Under the pieces are notes generated by a model. It searched no databases, was not told the DNA's origin, and saw nothing but the letters and a program-made list of their open reading frames with translations. Position numbers and translations under genes: made by a program. Of a DNA stretch of 64,000 nt, positions 11,894 through 23,193 are shown one piece after another. The DNA is from Serilophus lunatus (Eukaryota > Chordata > Aves > Passeriformes > Eurylaimidae): the NCBI GenBank assembly GCA_013399895.1, contig VXBA01001343.1, forward strand, positions 28,388 to 92,387, in the 5' to 3' direction. The stretch's first letter is position 1. Each line of letters opens with the position of its first letter.

Positions 11894-12064
11894 AGAGAAT
11901 CATGGAATGGTTTGGGCTGCTAGGGACCTTAAAGACCATCCAGTGCCACCCCCTGCCCTGGGCAGGGACACCTCCCACTGTCCCAGGGGGCTCCAACCTG
12001 GCCTGGGACACTCCCAGGGATGGGGCAGCCACAGCTTCTCTGGGCACCCTGTGCCAGGGCCTCA
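11894..12064 (-). mobile_element. CR1 LINE 3' fragment
   Basis: The + strand reads 'agagaatcatggaatggttt', then 'gggaccttaaagaccatcca', a 'ccctgggcagggacacctcc' block and finally 'gggcaccctgtgccagggcc'. This is the reverse complement of the last 170 or so bases of an avian CR1. It is 5'-truncated at about 12064 and has no coding capacity. Confidence 0.9.
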
Positions 12065-15000
12065 GTTGCTGTAGGAATGAAATTATCACTGTTGTTGCCA
12101 TCACTTATTTTACTAATGCCCACAAACTTCAGTTCCAAGCAGCAAGCTTGTCCCACAGTTTCAAGGTACAAGACCTGTCCTGGAGAGCTGAAAATCTGAG
12201 GAGACAGAATTTAAGAGTCAGAAAAATAAGATGAACACAGAAATCCACCCACTGCCTTCATCATGATTTTCAGTGAGGTTTTCTCCTTTGAGAAGCTACA
12301 AAGGCTGTCAGTGGCATTGACTGAGGTAATATCTGTTGTCCAGCACCCACACTCACCACCAGGGCCCCTGCATGGCACACTCAGCAGCACAGGGGACTCT
12401 ATTCTCTTCCCTTTGTGCATCCCAGTTTAAGGCCAAGCAGTGACAGATCCTATAAAAAATGAATGAAGAAACAAAGCTCTACATGTATCCTGAGAAATTC
12501 TCTACCCATGATAAGATTTAATAGAGATTACAAGATAAAATAATTGATCACCATTAAAAGAGAGTGATAATGTAATACAAAGATAAGCATATCTTTCACC
12601 TGAGTGTTTTTAATTCAATGGTTTAATTTAATAATTTCGGAAACTAATTTAATACTCTTTGCTTTTGTCTTGTGGATCTATCATCATGTTTTAATCATTC
12701 TGTTTGATTTTCCATTTTCCATTAATTTCTGTGCCACTGTAAGACTTCAATAATCTAATCAGCTTGTTTGTCCCTTGCTGATTTATAACTTCAATTTAAA
12801 ATTTGTTGAGTCCCTTGATAATTTAATCTGGTTCCTATACAAATAATATATGGTATTGGAGTCAGAACCCTGTAACAGGAGACAACAATCTTCCTTCCTT
12901 TTCAGAGATCATCTTTCAACCCTCTCAAAAATTATACAAAAATGAATAAACTGTGGTTAACTTGTTTATCCTGAAATGAGCTCTCTGAATATCCATGTAT
13001 TCCTGACACTTTGCTGACTCCTGCAAGGATTATGGAAGTACTTCACTTAGATCTTTGTCACAAGTCCTCAGCACTATCATATACAATTGTTGTCTTGTTC
13101 CATGCTTTGCCTAACACAATTCACTCACAAAATCATCATCTACAAGCATAGCAGAATCCCTGTGTCAGCTGATGTCATCTAAATAAATGAAAATAAATGC
13201 ATCAGCTCTCTAAAAATTTAGGTTCATGGTTAAAGATGCTATTACAGAGCAAGAAGGAAATGGAGAATGGGAAAGTTTTGATTTGCTGCTAATAAAATCA
13301 GCTAGACGTTGTGAGAAGACCTAATTTACTAAGTTTGTTCACATTTACCTCCGTGAGATTTTGCAGCAAGACATAAATTGTTGTAATGACTGAATATATT
13401 CATCTTGCTGAGGCTCAGTATTCAGGGAATACAACATTAGGAGAGAGCAGGAAAGAAGCACTTTCCACAAGAGTTTGGCAGGGGCAGCAGTTAAAGTGCA
13501 AAAGCTTTATTGCCATTTTCATTTCACATTCTTGCAGACAACAGTGTGGATTTCTACTTTCAAGTCAGGGCAAAGTTCTGGAGTAAAAAACAAATTTCAT
13601 CCAGTCCAAGTACACTCGCCCAGACCTCTGTGGATGCTGAGTCCTGGTATCACTCACCAGGAACCTTTCCCAGGGTCTTTTTCCAATTTCAGTCCTTCCC
13701 ACAGTATTTGATTTTGGTTTCATCAGTGGAAAATAGGTTCTAGGTGCTCTATCCATAAGAAGAGCAATTGAAGAACATCCCTTCTCTCCCCAGACCCTGA
13801 GTAAGCCACAGTGTCTGAAATTCTAGTTACAGGAAAGCTCCTGCTCAGCTGAGCTCTCAGCTGGAACATGCCCATGGATATGCAATTACCAAAGGACACC
13901 TCTTGCTAAAATCTATGTTTAAGTTCCAAGCACATGTGGCGAAGATTAACTTGAAGAAGAGATTATTGAATGTTTCACTGGAGTGAAAATCACATGTTTT
14001 TTCTTTAGCCTCTAACAGCAGATGGATTATTTGAGTGAAGGTGTCCTCTCCTTCAAAAATACCCACCTGAGGCTTTCCTGGCACAGTTTCATCCAAGTGC
14101 GATTCAAGTTGAGTCTGAAGATGAGAATTAAATACTTGCTCTTATGTGGGAAGTATTAAACAATCTGAATAACACTGAATGGTTCCTCCCCCACTAATAA
14201 CACCAATTTACTTTCAGTTGCATGAGGAACTTTAGTATCCCCAGCAACTTGCCAGCAATATCAGGATTTTATTAGCAGCATATTCCTCTTTTTCTTTTTT
14301 TTTCCTCCCAAAAATCCAACTGTGAATCTTTCATTTGCTTGCAAAAACTAAAGCAGGTCTGTGTCCATAAATCTGGTATTATCACTTTTGTGAACCAATA
14401 TTTTTCTACATACTTGGATCAAATAATGAAGAACAAAGTGTCACATTTCCTACTTCATCTGCTTGGGACAATCATTATAATCACTTAAATGAGAAGAGTT
14501 ATTTGACTTAATACTTGATGTGTATAAATATGTGTTTGTTAACTGCTCTGCTTAAGGCACTTTCTGATGAGGTGATGAAAAATGAATAAGTAACACAAAT
14601 GTTCTGGGAAAGAACAGCACCTTTTACAAATTCAGTGAGGTTAAACTGCACTACAAATTAGCTAATGAAAAATTCAATTAGTAATTCTTTAAACTCAAGC
14701 ACTTAAGAGGAATGAAAACCAAATAAAAGTGACCGCTGCCTAAGCAATCTGAAAAAAAAAAAATCAACACTGTATAAATAAATACAAAACCAAATCACTG
14801 TAGAAAATCAAGGGATCATATTTCTTAAAATGCAAACTGCAAATTCCCAACTATCTATTCATTTTAATCAAAGGTAAAATGATATAAAATGCTATAAAGT
14901 CCAAACAAAACATAAATCTGCAGAATAGATAATATTCACAAGCTCAAGAGATGTGTCAGTGTAGTTTCTCAATACTTGGCAGTCAAAATGACCTCTGTAG

Positions 15001-15830
15001 CTCCACGTGGTGTGTTCTTCCAAGGCATCATCAGATAGATAAATACCTTTCAATAATCCTGGACCATCTCCTCGGGAGTATAATTTACAAGGCTAAATGA
15101 AAAACAGTGCCCAACAAGTGCTTCACTTCAATGCTGGGATCCTTTGTGGACTGAAGTAAATCACTCAGCACATAAAGAAATGTCAAAACATTTTAGAGAA
15201 ATGAAGGGAAGTGCAAAATAAGTGTTCTGACTCTGGTCTCAACCAATGGAAACATATGCAGTGTTTAAACAGCCATTTGATTCTAAGCAACTGAAAATTA
15301 ATCTTTTTATGATCAGTTTGGCTACTGTCCTTCAAGAGGAACTCCAGATAGCTGTGGGGATATTGTCCCTTCCCATGCCTCCATCACAACAGTTCCCATT
15401 CAGCCTCTCTTGGCTCCCCAAGCAGAACATCACTGATGATTCTGGGAACTGCATCCCTGCTCTCCCAGCTGTGAAAGTCAAGGACAGAGGGTCTCTCCAG
15501 GCTTGAACGGTGGTCACAGCCCACCAGCAGCTCAGTTCCTACCCCATCCTCCAGCGATGTCACTGCTCAGTTTTCAAATTGCTTGTAGAAAAAAATATTT
15601 AAAAAAAAAATTTCATTCCTCACCTCCCTCTCCAAACACAGGAGGTGAAGAGAGGAGGGAAAGGCAGGTTGCTCCTCTGCTCCCAAGACATATGAAAAAC
15701 CAAAGGACTAAGGGGGGGTGTTACTGCACTTGAACAGTGTGTGTGGAACACCAGGAATGGGGCCAGAGAGTACAAACACAATTTGTTTACATTCTCAGAT
15801 GTCCCTTCCTAGAGGTTTTCAGCTTTACAG
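12065..15830. other. Unique, very AT-rich non-coding DNA
   Basis: 3.8 kb with no recognisable repeat except short A runs (about 14751-14762 and 15600-15610). The stretch 12450-13400 is rich in TAAT/ATTA motifs of the kind bound by homeodomain proteins, which is common in AT-rich DNA and not proof of an enhancer. No open frame looks coding. Confidence 0.5.
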
Positions 15831-16045
15831 GATCACAGGATCATTTAGGTTGGAAAAGGCCTCCAAAATCATCATATGTTCAAGTCCAGCCTGTGACAAA
15901 TCCCCACCTTGTCAATTAAACCATGGCATTAAGTGCCACATCCAGTTGTTCCTTGAACACCTCCAGGGATGGTGATTCCACCATCTCCCTGGACAGCTCA
16001 TTCCAATACTTAACCACTGTTTCCATGAAAACAAAAAGTGTTTAG
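15831..16045 (-). mobile_element. CR1 LINE 3' fragment
   Basis: The + strand carries 'gatcacaggatcatttaggt', 'tggaaaaggcctccaaaatc', then 'cacctccagggatggtgatt' and 'ctcattccaatacttaacca', in the order expected for an antisense CR1 3' region. The subfamily looks older than the copies near 40.9 and 52.5 kb because of more scattered differences. The 5' end fades at about 16045. Confidence 0.85.
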
Positions 16046-16784
16046 ATTCTACAGATGCCCTATAATGCCACAATTCTCACAGGACACTAGTTCCTTCAAG
16101 TCAATCTAGTCCCAAAATATGGGACTCTCATGTGGGGCCATGGGCTGGGAGATGTCCAGGCACACACTGGGAGAGCATATCTGCTCCAAGAGCAAGGAAC
16201 AGCCCAGGTTTAGCTGCTGGAAGAGAGTGTAGGGATGCTTGGTGCAGAGTGCCACAGCAGCTGGGAACAGATGGCAGAGCTGTCGGTCCAGAGTGTGAGG
16301 AGGGCACACCTGAGGGAATGTGTGAGACCTGGCATGGCAGGAGGAAAGGAGGAGACAGGTGTTAAAGGATCTCACCCTCGTCCCAGGAGACTCTGACATC
16401 TGCAGGGTACAGAGGAAGAGCAGAAGGTGCTACAAATCCATCTGGGAGCCTCAGTGCAGTAGGGAGTTACAGATCATGCAAGAAGTGCCATAGAAAGGTC
16501 CAGTTCCACCAGTTTGAGGATCTACAACTTTCACCACATAAACAGAACAAAACAGGAAAGGATGGAGCCCCATGCCCAGCTGTGTCTCCATACAAATCCC
16601 ACTTCCACACACCCCAGGCAGGTGTTGGCAGGAACAGAAGGCTCCTGAGACAGAGAGGAACAGCCATTGCCACTGACACACAGTTTCTGCACAGCTCCAT
16701 CTCTGCCTGGCTCAAGTAGGTAAAGGAAAGCTCTGCTTGCTTATGTTTTATGGGGATCATAAACTGCTTCCAGAAACAATTCCC
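16046..16784. other. Unique non-coding DNA
   Basis: Somewhat higher GC than its surroundings. Open frames of 75-110 codons occur on both strands but overlap and show no domain. No repeat was recognised, although an eroded element cannot be excluded. Confidence 0.45.
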
Positions 16785-17262
16785 AGCTCTGGGGACCAAG
16801 CAAAGGAAGGATATGGAGCTGTTGGAGAGAGTCCAGAGGAGGCCCCAGGATGAGCAGAGGGCTGGAGCAGCTCTGCTGGGAGGAAAGGCTGGGAGAGCTG
16901 GGATTGTTCAGCTGCACAGGAGAAGCTTTGGGGGGAACTCAGGGTGGCCTTGCAGGAGCTGGAGGAGCTGCAGGAAAGATGGAGAGAGACCATTTCCAAG
17001 GGACAGAATGACAGGACAAGGGGGAATGGCTTGAAATCAAAAGAGAGTAGGTTTAAATTTGGTATAGAAAGAAACTGTTCCCTACGAGGGTGATGAGGTC
17101 CTGACACAGGTTGCCCAGAGAAGCTGTGGCTGCCCCATCCCTGGAAGCATCCAAGGCCAGGTTGAATGGGATTCTGAACAGCCTGGGATAGTGAAAGGTG
17201 TCCATGCCCAGGAACTGGATGATCTTTAAGGTCTTTTGCAACCCAGGACATTCCATGTTTCT
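16785..17262 (+). mobile_element. CR1 LINE fragment, ORF2 tail plus 3' end
   Basis: In the sense direction it contains the ORF2 C-terminal region ('ggagagagtccagagg', 'ggaaaggctgggagagctgg'), the 3' untranslated part ('gttgcccagagaagctgtgg') and an eroded terminus near 'acattccatgttt'. It belongs to the same type as the antisense copy at 26295-26882, with which it shares long stretches. About 480 bases are retained and the frame is broken. Confidence 0.9.
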
Positions 17263-18911
17263 TTGTTTTGACTCATCCCACGTGTCCCTTCAGAGCTTCC
17301 CACAAATACATGCACTACCTGGTGCCTTCTAACCATTGCTAATTATCCCATAATTGTTTGATACTCGCTCCTTCAACTCTTCAACAAGAGGTTGAGTTTT
17401 GACGGAGATCTATGTGCCTTTGCTTTGTCTTCCTATTTGACATAATCTGAAAATTACTGGATTATGGATATTGCTTCTGTTTACACAGAGCAATGCTGCC
17501 TCTGTTCTGGAATCATCCAGCTCTTTCCAGAACTGGAAGAGTTCATTGCTGGTATTTCTACAGACAATGCTTGTCGTTTTTTGCATGTGATACGCGAGGA
17601 CCCTCACATGAACCCCTATGGAATTGTGTACATCCATAGGTTCATTGCAAGAACACTTTATGGAGCTATTCTCAAGCTTGATGGAAAATGCCAAGGCACC
17701 TCTGAATTCCCCATTTATGGGAATGTCAGCCTACCTGTTGCAGGAATACTGAGGAGTAAAAATACTTCTACAAGGTGGAATAATTTTTTTCTGCAAATGC
17801 CCACTGTCACATACCTGGGGATGATCCAGGCAAATTAAAACAAAATTAAGATCCACAGGCCCAAGCCATCACTTACTATTAAGTGACTGTGAAGGGCAGA
17901 AACTTTTCAACATATTAAGAATTCTTAAAGCTTTAGTATATCTTATGGCTGTCACAAAAAGCAAGTTGTAGAAAAAGTGAACAGATCCTCCTGTGGTGTT
18001 ACTGTAGAAGGCCATGTTCTTTTACACTTGAGGGATCTTTTTGATTACAAAACTATGAAGAAGCAAGGATCAGTAAAAATGGAGAAACCACTTAAAGACT
18101 CATTTACTTTCAGCTAAACACAGGAAAGAAAGCACATTTTGGCTTGGAGGGAAAGAGAAAACTTGAAGAAAGAAATAAAACTAGAAAACAGAAAAACATC
18201 ATGTCACCAAAGATAAAAGTTTAGTTTCTGGCATCTCATTTATCTTCATAACTTGATAAAGGAATACAACGGATATTCATTTCTAAATTTAATTTATACA
18301 TATTTGTTGATAGGGATGTGCTCTTTTGACTTTTTCATAACCTACTGGAGATAAACATCCTTAAAACAGACCCTCCAGCACTTTCAGAAGCCAGCCTTCC
18401 ATCTATAATTAACAGTGTTTCCTTCTTCTTCTCAGAGTTTTGACCTATCTTCCATGTGGATTTCAATAATACTGTTTATCAGCCTCTTTATTATGTCTAA
18501 TATGCCAGACAGTCTGTCACAAACACAGCTTAAAATGCAATAATCAGGAATAGAAAGTCAGTAGCTTTATCAAGCAATAACTACCCAGTCACAACCTGAT
18601 CTGTGCATACATTTCCTCATGCAATCCAAAAAACGAGATTGGCAAGGAGAAACAAGAACTTGTCAAATATTGCCAGGAACAGTTTAACAGATATGATAAT
18701 ACAGTGCATTAATTAATGTTTAAAGCTTGGCAATGATTTAAATGAGTGAGAACTGGCAAGGTTGCCAGCTAAAGGTAAGATGGATGTGAAAATCACACAC
18801 CTGAATGCTTTTTTCTTTCCCCTGGTGGAGCAGAAGATCCAATTTTGCAACTGGAAACAAACTAAGTTTTGTAAAAGTGGATTCAAAGAACATTTTTGGA
18901 CTTTATGTTGA
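17263..18911. other. Unique non-coding DNA
   Basis: AT-rich. It contains an open frame at 17464-17838 (+, 124 codons from a true ATG), with a 94-codon frame on the opposite strand. Neither has a recognised domain or convincing splice sites. The rest has no open frames of note. Confidence 0.45.
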
Positions 18912-19336
18912 AGAGGTTGGAGCACAAGTGCTGTGAGGAGCAGCTGAGGGAACTGGGGGTGCTTCTTTTGGAGAAAAGGAGCTTCAAGGGGGATCTTCTC
19001 CCTCTCTACAACCACCTGAAAAGAGTTGGAACCAGGTGAGAGTTGGCTCTTCTCCCAGGTAACAAGTGACAGGATGAGAGTAAAGGCCTCAAGCTGCCCC
19101 AGGAGAGGTTTAGGATGAATTTTAGGAAAAAATTCTTCATGGAAAGGGTGGTCAGGCACTGAAACAGTCTGTCAGGGAAGTGGTGGAGTCACCATCCCTT
19201 GAAGTGTTCAAAAAAAATGTGGATGTGGCACTTAGGAACATGGTTTAGTGGTTAATGTAGCAGTGCTGGGTTAATGGTTGGACTCAATGATCTTAGAGGT
19301 CTTTTCCAATTTAAATGAGCCTGTGCTTCTGTGATT
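18912..19336 (+). mobile_element. CR1 LINE 3' fragment
   Basis: Sense CR1 with 'ctctctacaaccacctgaaa', 'gtaacaagtgacaggatgag', 'ggtggagtcaccatcccttg' and 'gacatgg'-type motifs, then 'ggttggactcaatgatctta' and a terminus 'tgtgcttctgtgattt'. This is the classic layout of the final 430 bases of avian CR1. It is moderately diverged and has no coding capacity. Confidence 0.92.
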
Positions 19337-19684
19337 TCCTAGGGGTGTGTCCTTCTCCTGGGGAATGCTGTAGTCTTTCGTTCTGGTGCTCCCTGCCCTT
19401 GTATGACACGTCCCTAACACGAGGACACAAGGAGATGGTACAAATACAAGCCCCAGTGGTCAGTTAATGACAAATATTTAATATTTCATGAAGCTCTGTT
19501 AACAGCTAATAGATTATCAGTACAGAAATACTGAGTCCTGCCCCACTGGGGCAACAATTTGGGTCTCTCTCAAACTGATTTTCATCAAATTTACAAAATT
19601 CTTTGTTGTCTTAGTGACTTATAGGATAATTTGTCAAACAGATTTAAGAGATATGAGAGAGAAAGTTTGACTGTCAAATGGGCC
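19337..19684. other. Short unique spacer
   Basis: Non-coding sequence between two + strand CR1 fragments. Nothing else was recognised. Confidence 0.5.
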
Positions 19685-19862
19685 TCTGCCCAGCCCTGGG
19701 GAGGTACATCTGCACTCCTGTGTCCAGTTCTGGCTCCTCAGGACAGGAGGGACATGGAGAACCTGGAAGATGATTCTCCTACAGGGATGATGAAGGGACT
19801 GGAGCATCTCTGTGCCCAGGAAAGGCTGAGGGAGATGAGACTGTTCATTTATTCTGGAAGGC
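19685..19862 (+). mobile_element. CR1 LINE internal fragment
   Basis: 'tctgcccagccctggggagg' followed by 'tgtccagttctggctcctca' and 'caggaaaggctgagggagat' matches the late ORF2 region of CR1. The 3' end is missing: the match stops near 19862 at an A-rich patch. This is unusual, since most CR1 fragments keep their 3' end, so a later deletion probably removed it. Confidence 0.75.
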
Positions 19863-20280
19863 AGCCTAAAAAAAATTAATGCCGGTTGCTTCTGATGGAA
19901 TACGATACTGGGATTGTGGATCCAATTTTTATGTTGGACAGAAGTGCAAGGGAAATCAAGGGGGAGGATTGGTACAGATGATTGGTGATCTTCAATACAC
20001 TGTTTTTTTTCAGCTGGCAATGCTCTAAGGCACAAATTTAGGTATGATCTATTGAGTTCATACTGGCTGCTGAATTTTGTCTACTTATGCATTTGTTGGA
20101 CACAGGGTGTTGGGACAGGCTTACACACCAAAGCTTTATTAGTGGAGCCCATAGCTGTTGGAGGGTAATGCTTTCCATCAAGGCCCATCCTAACAGCAGG
20201 ATCTAGGCTTACAGGGCCCTTAAGACTCAAAGCATGAGGGCAACAACCTGAGTCCCACAGGGAAAGATTACTGCCACTGG
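19863..20280. other. Short unique spacer
   Basis: No element or exon recognised. It may include eroded remains of the flanking CR1 copies. Confidence 0.45.
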
Positions 20281-20478
20281 AAATGAGGAACAACTTCTTG
20301 GCTGGGCAGTGACTGAGCACAGGGCAGAGACCAGAGAGGGGATGGAGTCTCCTTCACTGAGGATATTCCAGAACTGTCTGGACACAATCCTGTGCCATGT
20401 GCTCTGGGATGGCCCTGCTGGAGCAGGGAGATGGGACCAGATGAGCCACTGTGGTCCCCTCCAACCTGACCCAATCTG
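20281..20478 (+). mobile_element. CR1 LINE 3' fragment
   Basis: It contains 'aggaacaacttcttggctgg', 'ctccttcactgaggatattc', 'gctctgggatggccctgctg' and 'cccctccaacctgaccc', in the sense direction. From the 'ctccttcactg' block onward it is almost the same as 1572-1712. The terminal octamer repeat is eroded (ends near 'aatctgcga'). Confidence 0.88.
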
Positions 20479-21594
20479 CGAAACTCGCCAACTCAAGCAT
20501 CTTAGAGAACATGAGTGCCCTGAGAGCCCCTTGGCTTTGATCAGCTCTGTATGTCCCTGCAGGCTCCCAACCTCTCTCAACCCCTTCAGGTTTAGCTGTA
20601 TCCCTGTGATGTGGTCATGGCTTTGGGGCAGTTCAGTGTCTGATTGCCAGGTGGCAACAAAGCCCTTTATACCTGAGCCATGAAGAAATACAAAGAGTAA
20701 CTGCCAGAGGCACAGAATGGGGGAATAAATCGCTGCCTTTTGTCACAACTGAACCCAACATTTCTCCTTGACTGGAGATGTAAGGACTTGACACCAGCCA
20801 CACAGATGAAGAGAAAGGGACAAATGAGCAAGTCTGGTGTCAAAGGGCCACCTTTCTCACCTCCCCTCTCACAGATGGAATTAGAAGTGTCAGTGCACTT
20901 GAGGACCTGGTTGTGTTGGAGGATGAATGAGAGAGGATTTCAGGGTGTCAGCCACAGGGACTCCCCTTCTCTGTTTGCTGGAGGACATGATATTTGGACC
21001 TGGCCCTATGACAGCAGACATTCCTCTGGGCCAAATGTCCTTCTTCTCTGCAGGTTGTGTGACTTCTGTGCCCAGACAAAGCCCTCAGTGATTCTGCAGC
21101 TCAAATCTGGGGAGTTGTAGGGCACAGTCCACCCTGGCTAGAAAAATCAGGTGATCCCAGTGAAGGACTAAACTACTCATGTGCCTCCCTACCACATCCA
21201 CCTGCATTTTTATGTCCCAATTAGAGTAGTCCTTTCCTCTGCCAGGTCAGCAGGACACCTGCAGTTCTTCACTTACGGCACAGAAAATATTTGAAAATGC
21301 AAACAACTCTGGATGAGAACTTTATAATGAGAAAAGATCCTTAGGCAGGAGAAGGGGGTCATTTAAAACTAACAGGAACATGAAATTCCTGACAAATCAG
21401 TTATTCTGAGAGAAAGCTAGAGGGGAAAAAATGAAAGAAGAAAGAAAAAGCAGGAATCTTTAGCAATTTGACAACCAGAAATTGTTAAGAGGAAGCTGGT
21501 GAAGGGTCTGGAAAACATGTCTAGTTCCTGCCCATAATGCACAAAAGGGAGAATAGCAATGGGAATAATAAGCAGCAACAAAGCCAGAGGTGTC
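20479..21594. other. Unique non-coding DNA
   Basis: Intermediate GC. Frames up to 126 codons are open on the + strand (20740-21120) but show no known domain and no flanking splice signals of quality. No repeat recognised. Confidence 0.45.
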
Positions 21595-21694
21595 GAGATG
21601 TGGCCCTGGGGACATGGATTAGGGATGATTCTGGTGAGGTGACAGTAGGACTGGATGATCCTGAAGGTCTTTTCCAGCTTTCATGATTCTGTGA
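21595..21694 (+). mobile_element. CR1 LINE 3' tail
   Basis: A 100-base tail with 'gatgtggccctggggacatg', 'aggactggatgatcctgaag' and 'catgattctgtgaatg', the sense-strand 3' terminus of CR1 of the same type as 18912-19336. It is heavily 5'-truncated. Confidence 0.82.
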
Positions 21695-23045
21695 ATGCAT
21701 TTTTTGTACTCGAAGCAGAAAGAAAAGCAGTCAAATCCTGCAAATCTGCTGCCATGGGCTGTGGCTTCTTGCAGTGAACCCTGTAGCCAGGAGGACACTC
21801 CTGTCACCCCACTGCTCATTGCAATTCCTAAAGTCTTTCAAGAGAAACCTCCACGCAGTCACCAGCCAAGGCACAGGGATAACCAGCAGTTCATCCTCTG
21901 GATCTATATCCCATCTCTCCATTTCCCATTCTGCTGCTTTATTAGTCCCTAAGAGTGCATCAAAGATTTGTCTTGGATCCCTTCCCAAAGCAGGATGCTG
22001 GCTGCCAAGAGGATCTCCACACATATGGGCCTCCCATCCCTTTACACTCACACACACACGTGTTCCCACATGTCCGATGAATCAAAAACCCTGGAAAAGA
22101 GTGGGAAGCTTCTGTTGAGGTGGCTGCACTTGTTGGAGTTGGAATTATAGATTTATTTTAAAAAGCACCTACAGCTGAATTTAAATTCCATTTCCTCTGG
22201 CAGCAAAGTTAAAGGGGGAATTTTTGTTTTTCCTTCATAGAGCTGTAGGTTTCTTACAGTCAGCAAACAGGAGACAGGGTGCCAGGTAAATTCCTTTCTC
22301 ACTCATCCAACTCTCCCTCTGCAGCACATTCCCACAGACCTCGGGCACCTGGAGAAGAGAAGGTGGAATTCACCCCTTTTGAGGCACTTAGAACCTCTCA
22401 CAGCACTAATCCCATGTTAGTGTCTCCAAATCTACTGCACAGATTATTTAAGGATATTATCTAAACTCTTGCTAAATTCCTGCTTATAAATGTGTAACTC
22501 CAGCCATGGGCAGAATATTTTCTCTCACTATGAGAAGGGGACATTTTTTAATTCTATTTTCACCTTTTATTCCAGGACTAATGTTGAATTATTCCACAAT
22601 TACTCAAAGACACACAAGGCTCATAGTTAATTACATTTGCTTTTGATTAACAAAAATTCTGAAGGGAGCAACAGGAGAGCTGAAGAGGTTTCAGTGAATT
22701 CTTAAGGATAGTTTAGTACAAAATGTTTTCTAATGAAATCCATCATATTTGAGACCAGCCAAAAATGTTTTCCTTGCACCACGAGAACTGCTGAGGTTTC
22801 AATAATCCTGTCTGTGCTATCAAATACAGTGTAGAAATATAAAAAAACTACTCCAAAAGTGGAAAAAAGTTGACTTGAGTCACATTATGGAGTTTCTGAG
22901 TTGTAAGAACAGATACTTTTTTAAACATTATTGTCTTTTTTTAATTAGTGCTTGCAACGTTTTTAAGGAAAAAAAAATCAGGATAGTCACTATGACCTCA
23001 AAAATGAAGTTTTCGAGACCAAAATAGTAAAATACTATTTTGTGT
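21695..23045. other. Unique non-coding DNA
   Basis: No exon or element recognised. It has a short CA tract near 22047-22060. Open frames up to 114 codons overlap on both strands. Confidence 0.5.
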
Positions 23046-23193
23046 TTGCCCAGAGAAGCTGCCTCATCCCTGGAAGTGTCCCAGGCCAGGATGGAGCCAC
23101 CTGGGAGAGTGGGAGGTGTCCCTGCCCAGGGCAGGGGGTGGAACTGGATGGGATTTAACATCCCTTCCAATGCAAACCTTTCCATGATTCTGT
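23046..23193 (+). mobile_element. CR1 LINE 3' fragment
   Basis: Sense CR1 tail: 'ttgcccagagaagctgcctc', 'gtgtccctgcccagggcagg', 'ggtggaactggatgggattt' and terminus 'catgattctgtaataaat'. A few bases are deleted relative to the copies at 57490 and 63525. Confidence 0.88.

Noticed and set aside
17464..17838. 124-codon ATG-started frame
   Set aside because: A comparable frame lies on the opposite strand, no domain is recognised, and the splice context is poor; length alone is compatible with chance.
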